Shown: positions 16,796-24,680, counted from the first letter of the stretch. The stretch: DNA of 33,231 bases from Sedimentisphaerales bacterium (GCA_016930635.1 JAFGGI010000005.1:1-33231), one strand, 5' to 3'. Notes: generated by a model not told the origin, from the sequence alone. Translations and numbers: made by a program.

Positions 16796-17672
16796 CAGTA
16801 ACATTCCTCCATAAGGTTTTTATATCTTCTGATATTGCTTCATTGGTATACTCGACTACTGAACTCTTCATAACCTGCGCCTTTGTAAAGGCCTTATCAT
16901 AACGTATTCTCCCAACGACTTTAATATCTTTTTTGAGGGCATCTTTTTCGATCTGCTCTGCCATATCAGCGTTTAAATCGAATTTATTAACTGCGACCAT
17001 AGTAGGGATATTGAAGCTGGCAGTTAAATCCGCAACCCTCTCCAAATCATGTTTTCCAGAAAGTGTCGGCTCTGTAACTATCAGTACTAAATCCGCTCCG
17101 GTAATTGAAGCTATCACAGGACAGCCTATACCCGGAGAGCCGTCAACAATAATTAAATCTTTTTTTTGTTCCTCAGCAATTCTTTTTGTTTCCTTGCGAA
17201 TGAGACTGACTAATTTACCGCTGTTTTCCTCTGCAATCCCAAGTTTGGCATGTACCATCGTTCCAAATCTGGTATCCGATATAAACCATTGACCGTTGAT
17301 ACTATCACGAAACTCAATCGCATCAGCCGGGCAAAATTCAACGCACACTTTACAGCCTTCACAGGAAACAGGGTCAATCGTGAAAGTCTTAGCTACAAAA
17401 TCATTTGCCTCGCCGTTACGATGCGGCGCATCAAATCTGCATAAACTCTCACATTTACCGCAACCAAGGCATTTTTCGGTAATAATAGATGCTCGTTTGC
17501 CGCCGGAAAAATCTGAAGTCTGTTTCACATTCGGCTCCAACACAAGATGCAAATCTGCCGCATCAACATCACAATCGGCAAATACAGCATTTTTCGCAAG
17601 TGCCGCAAAAGAGGCCACTATACTTGTCTTACCTGTCCCTCCCTTGCCGCTTATTACAACCAGTTCCTTCAT
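16785..17672 (-). CDS. MinD-type ATPase with inserted 2[4Fe-4S] ferredoxin domain (A)
   Basis: 295 residues. Deviant Walker A SGKGGTGKTS near residue 8, then a ferredoxin insertion with two full CxxCxxCxxxC sets (Cys 68/71/74/78 and 104/107/110/114, CEGCKVCVEFCP), then the ATPase resumes with LIIVDGSPGIGCPVIAS and VAVNKFDLN. This is the MinD/ferredoxin fusion family found in pairs in ORP loci of sulfate reducers and in many anaerobes, thought to couple ATP hydrolysis to cluster assembly or electron flow. A similar protein (B) is encoded at 19243-20091. Weak AGGA RBS. Confidence 0.9.
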   Translation of the reverse strand: MKELVVISGKGGTGKTSIVASFAALAKNAVFADCDVDAADLHLVLEPNVKQTSDFSGGKRASIITEKCLGCGKCESLCRFDAPHRNGEANDFVAKTFTIDPVSCEGCKVCVEFCPADAIEFRDSINGQWFISDTRFGTMVHAKLGIAEENSGKLVSLIRKETKRIAEEQKKDLIIVDGSPGIGCPVIASITGADLVLIVTEPTLSGKHDLERVADLTASFNIPTMVAVNKFDLNADMAEQIEKDALKKDIKVVGRIRYDKAFTKAQVMKSSVVEYTNEAISEDIKTLWRNVTDAF

Positions 17673-17702
17673 TTATATAATCCTAATTACCTAATATTGT
17701 AT

Positions 17703-18263
17703 TTACCTTACGTTCTTACTACGAAAACCTGTTACCCATAGCACTTGCTTGCGCTCAATTTTTCTAATACAAATCTCTTCGAATCCAGCCTTACGAAGAT
17801 AAGCCGTTAATTGCCTGCTGGTATAGTAATCCTCATCCCATAATTTTCGAGCCAATGAGTTACGAGGAAACTCAACAATAATTATTTTACCGCCCGGCCG
17901 TAAAACACGTCGAGCCTGGCGCAAAATCGACTGAGGTTTTTCCATCTCATGCAAAGCCCAAAATATCACCACCGCATCTATCGTTTTGCTTCGAATAAAA
18001 CTAAGCTTGGCCGCATCCTTACGAATATAGCGGATATTTTTAGCATCTTTGCTAACACCTCTTCTTTTAGGAAAACTATTAGAAGAAATGTCCACTCCTG
18101 TAACTTTTTGGTTATAAGTTCTTGATAAATACCGTATAAGTTCACATGCACCGCAACCCAGATCAAGCACACGATAAGCCAAACGCAATTCCTGACCTAT
18201 GCGTTGATGTAAACGCGGCTTAATCTTATCGTAAAAGTTAACTATCGGCTTAGAAACACTCAT
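17703..18263 (-). CDS. Class I SAM-dependent methyltransferase (second of a pair)
   Basis: 186 residues from ATG 18263, chosen for AGGTG six bases upstream; a GTG at 18272 is possible. Motif I VLDLGCGACELIRYL, acidic motif GVDISSNSF, motif IV-like IDAVVIFWALHEMEKP and RVLRPGGKIIIVEFP fit the Methyltransf_11/25 family of small-molecule methyltransferases. Substrate unknown. It follows directly on another methyltransferase gene, to which it is only distantly similar, and precedes MinD/ferredoxin A. Confidence 0.88.
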   Translation of the reverse strand: MSVSKPIVNFYDKIKPRLHQRIGQELRLAYRVLDLGCGACELIRYLSRTYNQKVTGVDISSNSFPKRRGVSKDAKNIRYIRKDAAKLSFIRSKTIDAVVIFWALHEMEKPQSILRQARRVLRPGGKIIIVEFPRNSLARKLWDEDYYTSRQLTAYLRKAGFEEICIRKIERKQVLWVTGFRSKNVR

Positions 18264-18272
18264 CAAAAACAC

Positions 18273-18869
18273 CTAAAACAATTTTGTTCCCTTTATAATG
18301 TAAAGACTCGCTAAATCAATATCCTCGCTTTGGAATATCTGAGTCCCTTTAATACCTAAAAAATATTCAGTTTCGACAAAAAAATATCCTGCAATTACCT
18401 TCTCAATCTCCTTCAAATCCGTGTGTTTAATTCTGTTTACGTAAGAATCAGGCTTTTTTATTCTTTCCTTAAAAAATCCAGACTGCGGATTAAGAAGCAT
18501 AATCAGCAGTTTGCCGGCCGATTTGAGAACACGAGCAGTCTCCTTAACAGCCTGTTTATATCCTTCAATAAATTGAAGAGAGGCTATATAAACAGCTGCA
18601 TCAAAACTGCAATCTGCAAAGTTCATCTTTTCCGCCGAACCTGCTGCTGTTCTTACACTATCCGGCACATGGTCTAAAGCCTCTTCGGAAATATCCAGAC
18701 CGGTAACATTAAAACCATTCTCAGCTAAACCTTTTTCTATAATCGCAGGACCGCAGCCAACACTTAGAATATCCTTAGCTCCTCCCAGCCAGCGCAAAAT
18801 ATAGTCTGACTCCGCCTGGAATACTTCCTTCCAGAAGTCCGACTTACATGATTGTAAATACTTTTCCAT
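18273..18869 (-). CDS. Class I SAM-dependent methyltransferase (first of a pair)
   Basis: 198 residues from ATG 18869; a GTG start at 18914 would add 15 residues and overlap the J-domain gene by 28 bp. No clear RBS decides between them. Motif I ILSVGCGPAIIEKGLAENG, GLDISEEALD, SFDAAVYIASLQFIEGYKQA and RVLKSAGKLLIML place it in the Methyltransf_11 family. The insertion with GFFKERIKKPDSYVNRIKHTD may form the substrate lid. Substrate unknown; the location inside an Fe-S/metal operon is unusual. Confidence 0.85.
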   Translation of the reverse strand: MEKYLQSCKSDFWKEVFQAESDYILRWLGGAKDILSVGCGPAIIEKGLAENGFNVTGLDISEEALDHVPDSVRTAAGSAEKMNFADCSFDAAVYIASLQFIEGYKQAVKETARVLKSAGKLLIMLLNPQSGFFKERIKKPDSYVNRIKHTDLKEIEKVIAGYFFVETEYFLGIKGTQIFQSEDIDLASLYIIKGTKLF

Positions 18870-18886
18870 ATTAATATATTTTGTGC

Positions 18887-19237
18887 TTAACCGAAAAATT
18901 TCTCGCGCCACCACAAAAAGTGGCCCCAGGGGTTATCGAGCTTATATTTCTCGTCTTCAGGAACACCCGGCCAGGAATTTATCTCCTTTAACAACTCAGG
19001 ACAGGGCTTATCCTCCGCCAAAAGTTCATACGCACATTTGACTAAAGTAAATTTTTTATTCGCGTCTGAATCATCTGGGTTTTTATCGGGATGAAATTGC
19101 AACGCAACTCGCCTGTAAGCTTTTTTAAGCTGTTTCTTGTCTATCATTTCATCTACTTCAAGAACCTTACAAGCTATACGACGAGCCTCCAGATCAAGGA
19201 TTATCTTTTTCATAAAGTCAGGGTCATATTTTTTCAT
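18887..19237 (-). CDS. Small J-domain (DnaJ-like) protein
   Basis: 116 residues. The J domain runs from about 23 to 75 with the HPD motif at 49-51 (FHPDKNPDD) that stimulates Hsp70. A short Trp-rich tail ([15 protein letters not shown]) follows; no zinc-finger or client-binding domain is present. Dedicated J proteins such as HscB help hand Fe-S clusters on, so a role with an Hsp70 in cluster delivery is possible but not shown. Preceded by AAAGG and 5 bp after MinD/ferredoxin B. Confidence 0.88.
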   Translation of the reverse strand: MKKYDPDFMKKIILDLEARRIACKVLEVDEMIDKKQLKKAYRRVALQFHPDKNPDDSDANKKFTLVKCAYELLAEDKPCPELLKEINSWPGVPEDEKYKLDNPWGHFLWWREKFFG

Positions 19238-19242
19238 TTACT

Positions 19243-20091
19243 TTAGCCTTTCAGTACTTTCAAAAGATTTTCATAAAGACTCGCAAATCCTTTGTCATAT
19301 TTGGGCAAAACATCTACAATCATTTTACCAACTGAATAGGCCTCTGCTATTTTTCTGTCGTCCGGCAGCTCAAAAATAATATCTATGTTTTCATCGCGAC
19401 AATACTGATTTATCATTTGCTCATCTGGTTCGCTGCGATTCACTGCAACTGCAAAGGGGATTTTTAATACTCTTACCATTTCAACTGCTAATTTCAGGTC
19501 ATTTAGACCGAACGGCGTAGGTTCGGTTACAAGCAAAACAAAATCTGTAGCTTTTACCGCTTCGATTACCGGACACGACGTCCCCGGCGGAGCATCTATA
19601 ATAACAACACCTTCATTAAAAGCTTTGTCTTTAACTGCTTTTATAACCGATACCGAATGTATGTCACCGATTTTTAGCCGGCCCTGACCGAATTTGACAT
19701 TGTTTGACAAGCCGAAATCGGTAAAACCAACTTCTCTGGGTATTTCCTCAATGGCACCGGTCGGACAGACTCTCATACACCCGCCGCATGAATGACATAA
19801 CTGGTCAAAAACAAGAGCTTTATCTTTCAGGCATATTATAGCGCTGTATTGACAAAGCTGACCGCATTTGCCGCATCCGTTACATTTGTCAATATCAACT
19901 TGAGGTACAGAGATATTAACACTTTGCGTCTGGTTTATTTCAGGCTGCAGAAATATGTGCCCGTTCGGTTCTTCGACATCGCAATCAAGATACTGCACGG
20001 CTTGACCTGTCCGAGCGATCGAACAAGCCAGGTTTATCGCTATTGTCGTTTTACCTGTACCGCCTTTGCCGCTGGCAATTGCTATCTTCAT
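19243..20091 (-). CDS. MinD-type ATPase with inserted 2[4Fe-4S] ferredoxin domain (B)
   Basis: 282 residues from ATG 20091; the frame is open 40 codons further upstream but those codons overlap the 76-residue gene. Deviant Walker A SGKGGTGKTT (7-16), DCDVEEPNGH, ferredoxin insertion with Cys 70/73/76/80 and 99/102/105/109 (CNGCGKCGQLC, CHSCGGCMRVCP), then VIIDAPPGTSCPVIEA and AVNRSEPDE. It has the same architecture as protein A at 16785-17672 but is diverged, so the two probably form a heteromeric pair as in ORP-type loci. Confidence 0.9.
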   Translation of the reverse strand: MKIAIASGKGGTGKTTIAINLACSIARTGQAVQYLDCDVEEPNGHIFLQPEINQTQSVNISVPQVDIDKCNGCGKCGQLCQYSAIICLKDKALVFDQLCHSCGGCMRVCPTGAIEEIPREVGFTDFGLSNNVKFGQGRLKIGDIHSVSVIKAVKDKAFNEGVVIIDAPPGTSCPVIEAVKATDFVLLVTEPTPFGLNDLKLAVEMVRVLKIPFAVAVNRSEPDEQMINQYCRDENIDIIFELPDDRKIAEAYSVGKMIVDVLPKYDKGFASLYENLLKVLKG

Positions 20092-20092
20092 T

Positions 20093-20323
20093 TCAAAGTT
20101 GCTCCATAACCATATCAATCTTGTTCCAATCAAATTTATCTTTTGCGATCCAGCCCTGCTGTGGTAAAGAATCGAAACAAACCGGCTGCGGATTACACCA
20201 CCGATGACCATCGAGAATATCCCATTTCGTGTACCTGTTCATCGGAGAAGCTGTCTTATCTATTCTATAACCTGATGGATGAAATCCGACAGTAACGTCT
20301 TTGACATTAAGCATCGTATCCAT
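20093..20323 (-). CDS. Unrecognised 76-residue protein
   Basis: I do not recognise this family. The gene has CAGGAG at good spacing before its ATG, starts 3 bp after the DUF1847 gene and stops 1 bp before MinD/ferredoxin B (TGA-A-ATG), so it is well embedded and very probably real. The product has no membrane segment and no repeat; it is rich in aromatic residues (HPSGYRID, RYTKWDILDGHRW, GWIAKDKFDW) with two Cys (CNPQPVC). The spacing suggests co-translation with the downstream ATPase. Confidence 0.72.
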   Translation of the reverse strand: MDTMLNVKDVTVGFHPSGYRIDKTASPMNRYTKWDILDGHRWCNPQPVCFDSLPQQGWIAKDKFDWNKIDMVMEQL

Positions 20324-20326
20324 AAT

Positions 20327-20932
20327 TTACTCCTGTTTCATATCTTCATTAAAACGTTTTCGAATATACTTACAGTAAACAGCCGATGCGGGATTATGTG
20401 CTAAAACTCTGTCTTTAGCTATAAGAGTAGTTACCGGAGCATCTGATATTTTAGTAAAAACTGCATCATGGCCGACACAAAGCCCGCATAAAACGTTAAG
20501 TTGAGTCTCTGCGTCATTAAGTATCTGGGCCTGACCAGCCGGGTTACACATAACCTCCTGGTCTTCTGACGAAATCTGAGGCAGGTCAAATTCCTTTTTG
20601 TCAATTCCGCAAACCTTGCAGCAAATTGATACCACATCAAAATGCTTTGAGAGAATTTGCTCAATAACTTTCGCTTCTTCGCTCAAGCCAATACAAAAGG
20701 CCAGGCCTATCCTCTTATAGCCCATCTCCTTAGCAAAGAGTATTATTTCGCCTAATCGTGTTTCTTTTCCATAATAGCGTCCCTCAATCGCTGAGGCAGT
20801 CTTGTGCAATTTCGCTATTAGACTGTCCTGATACAATTGCCTGTGACCATCGGCCTGCGAAAAACAATCCTTGCCGTCACGGCATTTCTTATCTTCGCAT
20901 CGTCCGCAAAGCGGTGATATTTTTTTACTCAC
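20327..20932 (-). CDS. DUF1847 Cys-rich metal-binding protein
   Basis: 201 residues from a GTG with AAAGGA upstream. The Cys pattern (CGRCEDKKCRDGKDC near the N-terminus, CCKVCG in the middle, CNPAGQA, CGLCVGHD) and segments such as RIGLAFCIGL and APVTTLIAKDRVLAHNP match the DUF1847 family of putative metal-binding proteins seen in anaerobes. The function of the family is not established. It is followed after 3 bp by the 76-residue gene. Confidence 0.85.
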   Translation of the reverse strand: MSKKISPLCGRCEDKKCRDGKDCFSQADGHRQLYQDSLIAKLHKTASAIEGRYYGKETRLGEIILFAKEMGYKRIGLAFCIGLSEEAKVIEQILSKHFDVVSICCKVCGIDKKEFDLPQISSEDQEVMCNPAGQAQILNDAETQLNVLCGLCVGHDAVFTKISDAPVTTLIAKDRVLAHNPASAVYCKYIRKRFNEDMKQE

Positions 20933-20953
20933 CCGTCTATTCCTTTAGAAAGT

Positions 20954-21721
20954 TTATTTACCAATTTTTTTCTGAGCGATTATAACTGCCTCGTTCGGAC
21001 ACTCCGATACACAGGCAGCACAAGCGGTACAGGCCTCATCGTTAACGACTGCTTGTTTACCATCAACTTTAATGGCACCTGTCGGACATACATCAACACA
21101 AATACCGCATCCACCGCATTTTTCATAATCAACAACCGCAACAGCCTTTCGCCCACTTCCAAGCTGGGTTATTCTTTGCTCCAATTGCTGCTTCTGCTTT
21201 TCAAGCATTGCTGCCTGTTGTCTTAGCTCAGCCAATTCCTGTTCGGGACTCTGCTGCCCGGCATTTGGCGCAAAGCCTCCTGAAGCTGCCATACCCATGC
21301 CTCTTCCCATTCCGCGTCCCATTCCCATTCCGCCGCCTCGACCCATTCCACCACCGCCGCCCATACCAAAATGACTGGCTACATTCGGCCCGGCAGCAGA
21401 AGACAAAGAACCTGCCCTGAATTGTTCGACTGCATTACGCACAGATCCACTAACACCAACAATAACCTGAATTCCTGCCTGGCCGAAAACATTAAATGCG
21501 TTAGGGCCGCAGTTGCCGGTCAATACTGTTGTTACTCCCTTTTGTGACATCAACTGAGCCGACTGAATACCGGCACCACCGCCGAGAGCGATATTGGGAT
21601 TCTCCATAGGTTCACACTGCATTGTATCAGTATCAATAATCAAAAAATATGCACATCGACCAAAACGAGCCTCTACATTATCATCCAGCCCGGGGCCTGT
21701 AGACGTTACTGCAATTTTCAT
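20954..21721 (-). CDS. NifX-fold protein fused to a 2[4Fe-4S] ferredoxin via a Met/Gly linker
   Basis: 255 residues, three parts. Residues 1-118 are a NifX/ORP-type domain (MKIAVTSTGPGLDDNVEARFGR, VLTGNCGPNAFNVFGQAGI). Residues 119-147 are a Gly/Met/Arg-rich linker (GMGMGRGMGRGMGM), followed by a coiled-coil segment (about 158-188). Residues 195-250 hold a ferredoxin with Cys 202/205/208/212 and 231/234/237/241. A NifX domain tied to two [4Fe-4S] clusters could link cofactor binding to electron transfer; the Met-rich linker could bind soft metals such as Cu(I), but this is a guess. RBS AAAGG upstream. Confidence 0.88.
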   Translation of the reverse strand: MKIAVTSTGPGLDDNVEARFGRCAYFLIIDTDTMQCEPMENPNIALGGGAGIQSAQLMSQKGVTTVLTGNCGPNAFNVFGQAGIQVIVGVSGSVRNAVEQFRAGSLSSAAGPNVASHFGMGGGGGMGRGGGMGMGRGMGRGMGMAASGGFAPNAGQQSPEQELAELRQQAAMLEKQKQQLEQRITQLGSGRKAVAVVDYEKCGGCGICVDVCPTGAIKVDGKQAVVNDEACTACAACVSECPNEAVIIAQKKIGK

Positions 21722-21733
21722 AACATAACCTTT

Positions 21734-21934
21734 CTAATTTAACGGACACGTTCCCGTCGGACAACTGTCACTGCCCGATGACTTCGAACCGCTGCCTGCA
21801 GAAAAAGTTGAAAAAAGTTTTTTCATATCATCGCTGCCGCATTTTTCGCAGGTATGTTTTTGGCCGCTGTCCGCTTTTTCGAGAAATTCGGTCTTGTGCC
21901 CGCATTTGCCGCATTTGTATTCAAATATAGGCAT
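21734..21934 (-). CDS. FmdB-type zinc ribbon protein
   Basis: 66 residues. MPIFEYKCGKCGHKTEFLEK and HTCEKCGSDD form the CxxC...CxxC zinc ribbon of the FmdB regulatory family; the tail CPTGTCPLN is also typical. FmdB proteins are small and of unclear function, and often lie near metal-enzyme genes (the name comes from a formamidase/formylmethanofuran dehydrogenase regulator). AAGGA-like RBS. It lies 12 bp before the NifX/ferredoxin gene. Confidence 0.88.
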   Translation of the reverse strand: MPIFEYKCGKCGHKTEFLEKADSGQKHTCEKCGSDDMKKLFSTFSAGSGSKSSGSDSCPTGTCPLN

Positions 21935-21968
21935 AATTCATTTTTCCTTATTTAAACACACTTTCATT

Positions 21969-23666
21969 TTATAATCCGGTACAAAATTCTTCTTTTAATT
22001 GTTCCACCGTTTGAGCTTCGAATAATTTTTCAGCAGTCTGTGCCAAATAAGTGCTGTATCCGCCTGACAGGCTTTTCGTATCGAATCCTTTCTGCCGCAG
22101 AATTCTGGAAGCTATATAGCTGCGAATTCCTACAGCACAGGACAGATTAATCACTTTGTCTTTCGGCAACTCATCCAATCTGTCTCGAAGCTCATCAATG
22201 GGTATATTTATCGCGCCGGGTATCGAACCTCTGGCAATCTCAATGCCCCGGCGAACATCCACTATAAAGTCTTCACTGTCAAGTTTATCATAATGCTGAA
22301 CATCGAATGTGCCGTCAAGTATATTACCGCCTACAAAACCTGCCATATTTACAACATCTTTTCCGCTGCCGTAAGGAGGAGCATAAGCAAGTTCCAGATC
22401 CTGAATATCAAAAACAGTCATACCTGCACGAATCGCGGTCGCGAAAACATCAATTCGTTTATCAACACCATCACTGCCGATGATTTGAACGCCCAGAATT
22501 TTACCTTCAGGCTTTGTGAACAAAAGTTTTATATGCATCTGTTTAGCACCGGGATAATAACCTACGTGATGGGCTGGGTGTATATATAGTCTTTCATAAT
22601 TTATATCCGTTTTTTTCAAAGCCTTTTCACTAACGCCGGTCATTGCAGCGACTAAGTCAAATACCTTTAAAATAGCTGTACCCTGAGTACCTTTGTACTT
22701 TACACTCCTGCCGCATAAGTTATCCGCCGCTATTCTTCCCTGTCTGTTTGCCGGCCCGGCAAGAGGTATCAAAGTATCAGTGCCAAGCACAAAATCTTTT
22801 ACTTCAATAACATCGCCTACCGCATAAATATCCGTATCGCTTGTTTGAAGATATTCATTTACTTTTATACCTCCGCGATTACCAATTTCCAAACCAGATT
22901 CACGGGCAAGTTTAGCCTCCGGCTTAACACCAATCGAAAGAACCGCAAAATCACAGGCTAATTCCATTCCGGATTTCAAACTGACCATCAACTTTGAGTC
23001 AGTCCGGCTAAAACCGGAAACACCGTCATTCAACCATAGCGCGATACTTTGCTCGTGCAGATGCTGATGCAGAAGGTTGGCCATTTCCTTATCCATAGTC
23101 GGTACAACCTGGTCAACCATTTCGACAATCGCTACCAGTAAACCACGCTTGCGAAGGTTCTCAGCCATTTCTAAGCCTATATACCCCGCCCCGACCACAA
23201 CCGCACGTTTGGGCTTGTGTTTTTCAATAAAATCATTAATCAAATCGGCATCAGGCACATTCCGCAGAGTAAAAATCCGGTCAGAATCAATACCCGGTAT
23301 AGGCGGTTTTGCAGGCCTGGCTCCGGGCGACAAAATTAATTTGTCGTAACTTTCAAAATACTTTTCTCCCGTAGCTAAATTTACTACTTCAACCTTCTTC
23401 TCGTCTCTGTTAATGCTTAAAACTTCATTTTCCGTCCTTACATCAACATTAAAACGAGCTTTAAATCTCTTCGGCGTTTGAAGAAGCAGTCTTTCACGCT
23501 TCTCTATGGTACCTCCCACATAATAGGGAAGACCGCAATTCGCAAAAGAGATATACTCACCCCGTTCAAACAGAATTATCTCTGCTTGTTCATCTAATCG
23601 GCGCAACCTGGCTCCAGCGGATGCACCGCCGGCCACTCCGCCGACAATCAAAACCTTTTTAGCCAT
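21969..23666 (-). CDS. CoA-disulfide reductase with C-terminal rhodanese domain
   Basis: 565 residues. N-terminal FAD motif VLIVGGVAGGASAGARLRRL, active Cys44 in SFANCGLPYY, NAD motif AVVVGAGYIGLEMAENL, DIYAVGDVIEV, dimerisation domain with IHPAHHVGYYPGAKQ, then a rhodanese domain (about 465-555) with catalytic Cys510 (LSCAVGIRSY). This is the CoADR-Rhd architecture. Characterised relatives reduce CoA disulfide, CoA persulfide or polysulfide with NADH, the rhodanese handling sulfane sulfur. In this cluster it could supply reduced sulfur for cluster building. All key residues are present. RBS AGGAAG. Confidence 0.93.
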   Translation of the reverse strand: MAKKVLIVGGVAGGASAGARLRRLDEQAEIILFERGEYISFANCGLPYYVGGTIEKRERLLLQTPKRFKARFNVDVRTENEVLSINRDEKKVEVVNLATGEKYFESYDKLILSPGARPAKPPIPGIDSDRIFTLRNVPDADLINDFIEKHKPKRAVVVGAGYIGLEMAENLRKRGLLVAIVEMVDQVVPTMDKEMANLLHQHLHEQSIALWLNDGVSGFSRTDSKLMVSLKSGMELACDFAVLSIGVKPEAKLARESGLEIGNRGGIKVNEYLQTSDTDIYAVGDVIEVKDFVLGTDTLIPLAGPANRQGRIAADNLCGRSVKYKGTQGTAILKVFDLVAAMTGVSEKALKKTDINYERLYIHPAHHVGYYPGAKQMHIKLLFTKPEGKILGVQIIGSDGVDKRIDVFATAIRAGMTVFDIQDLELAYAPPYGSGKDVVNMAGFVGGNILDGTFDVQHYDKLDSEDFIVDVRRGIEIARGSIPGAINIPIDELRDRLDELPKDKVINLSCAVGIRSYIASRILRQKGFDTKSLSGGYSTYLAQTAEKLFEAQTVEQLKEEFCTGL

Positions 23667-23712
23667 AAACTATCTTCCTGAAGCTATAAAGCTAATGCTT
23701 CGACTGTTCTTA

Positions 23713-24114
23713 TTATTTGCTTTCTACCTGGTTTTCGAGCTCTTCGATCCGCTTCTTGATACCGTCAAGAGCATCTTCGAAATATTCTGCCTGGCCTTTT
23801 AAACTATCAAGCTCCTGCTGAGGTGCAATCGCTCCGGCATACGGCGCAGCACCATAAGCATACGGATTTACTGCAGCACCATAAGCATATGGATTTACTC
23901 CAAAGCCGTATCCTGCTCCTGCCCAGCCTAAACCTCGGCCAAAACCTCGACCAAAGCCTCGGCCTCGGCCAAAACCTCGGCCAAAGCCCCTGCCCATACC
24001 AAAGCCGCCAACAGGGTTAGCATAACCCGGTACCGGATAACCTGCACAAAAACCAGCAGCTCTACCTGTCATTGGTCCCATACCAGCAGGACCTGTTCCA
24101 TCACCACGTGGCAT
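23713..24114 (-). CDS. DUF5320-like Gly/Arg-rich protein with coiled-coil tail
   Basis: 133 residues. It begins MPRGDGTGPAGMGPMTGR followed by FCAGYPVPGYANPVGG, typical of DUF5320 proteins, then repeated GFGRG units, a tandem VNPYAYGAA pair, and a C-terminal coiled coil (about 98-130). Such proteins accompany NifX-fold proteins in many anaerobes; their function is unknown. The tail resembles the coil of the NifX/ferredoxin protein. RBS GAAAGGAG at good spacing. Confidence 0.82.
   Translation of the reverse strand: MPRGDGTGPAGMGPMTGRAAGFCAGYPVPGYANPVGGFGMGRGFGRGFGRGRGFGRGFGRGLGWAGAGYGFGVNPYAYGAAVNPYAYGAAPYAGAIAPQQELDSLKGQAEYFEDALDGIKKRIEELENQVESK
23846..23899. repeat. Tandem 27-bp repeat (two copies)
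   Basis: Copies at 23846-23872 and 23873-23899 differ by one base (GCAGCACCATAAGCATA-C/T-GG...). Each encodes nine residues on the minus strand (VNPYAYGAA). A recent in-frame duplication within the DUF5320-like gene. Confidence 0.9.
23925..23997. repeat. Low-complexity GFGRG-coding repeat
   Basis: Short units of the form CCTCGGCCAAAA / CCTCGACCAAAG repeat imperfectly and encode GFGRG/GRGFGRGFG on the minus strand. Likely expands and contracts by slippage; not a CRISPR, because there are no unique spacers. Confidence 0.8.
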
Positions 24115-24138
24115 AATAAATCTCCTTTCAAAAAAAGT

Positions 24139-24384
24139 TTAACTTCTTGTCATTCTTGTCCCGCATTTGGGACACACTTTCTGGTTACAGGGTTGCCCGG
24201 CAGTATGAGGAGCTGTTGTGCCGCAGTTCGGACATACACAATTTCCGCCCGGCCCCGCAGCAAACGGTCCGCCCATTCTGCCTCTACCCTGGCCCTGGCC
24301 TCTACCCTGACCCTGGCCGCGACCTAAGCCTCTGCCCGATCCCGGTCCTTGGCCACTCGGCCCTGTTCCATCACCTCTTGGCAT
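24139..24384 (-). CDS. Small protein: DUF5320-type N-terminus plus zinc ribbon
   Basis: 81 residues from ATG 24384, chosen because AAAGG lies nine bases upstream; the ATG three codons earlier abuts it. It starts MPRGDGTGPSGQGPGSGR, continues with Gly/Gln/Arg repeats (GRGQGQGRG), and ends in a zinc ribbon (CVCPNCG ... CNQKVCPKCGTRM). Thus the N-terminal leader of its neighbours is joined here to a metal-binding domain. Function unknown. Confidence 0.8.
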   Translation of the reverse strand: MPRGDGTGPSGQGPGSGRGLGRGQGQGRGQGQGRGRMGGPFAAGPGGNCVCPNCGTTAPHTAGQPCNQKVCPKCGTRMTRS

Positions 24385-24437
24385 AACAACCATCCTTTCT
24401 GCAACTTATCCCTTAGGGACTATTTGCTAATTTAAAT

Positions 24438-24680
24438 CTACCACCAATAACCAAACCTGCCTATACCACGACCCAAACCCCAGTAAAAATAAGGATTAGC
24501 CCGGCCGGGATAAGGCATCCTGAAATTATTAACTTTTCGGCTAATGGGCCTGCCTTGCAGTCCCGCCAAACCCTCTACCTGTCCGGGATTTTCTTTGGAG
24601 CTTTTCAAAACACAAAAACCCCGACCTCTTCCCGTCATCGGGCCCTGACCTAACGGCCCTGTACCATCAAAACCCGGCAT
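24438..24680 (-). CDS. Small DUF5320-type protein
   Basis: 80 residues with a strong RBS (AAGGAGG). It opens with MPGFDGTGPLGQGPMTGRGR and GFC, the same leader as the next two genes, but the rest is different: a central polar part and an aromatic/Gly-rich tail (NPYFYWGLGRGIGRFGYWW). No membrane segment. Function unknown; first of three tandem members. Confidence 0.8.
   Translation of the reverse strand: MPGFDGTGPLGQGPMTGRGRGFCVLKSSKENPGQVEGLAGLQGRPISRKVNNFRMPYPGRANPYFYWGLGRGIGRFGYWW

Noticed and set aside
23846-23997. Repeated units that might be read as a CRISPR array
   Set aside because: Repeats are in-frame protein-coding units (VNPYAYGAA, GFGRG) with no unique spacers of constant length and no cas genes.
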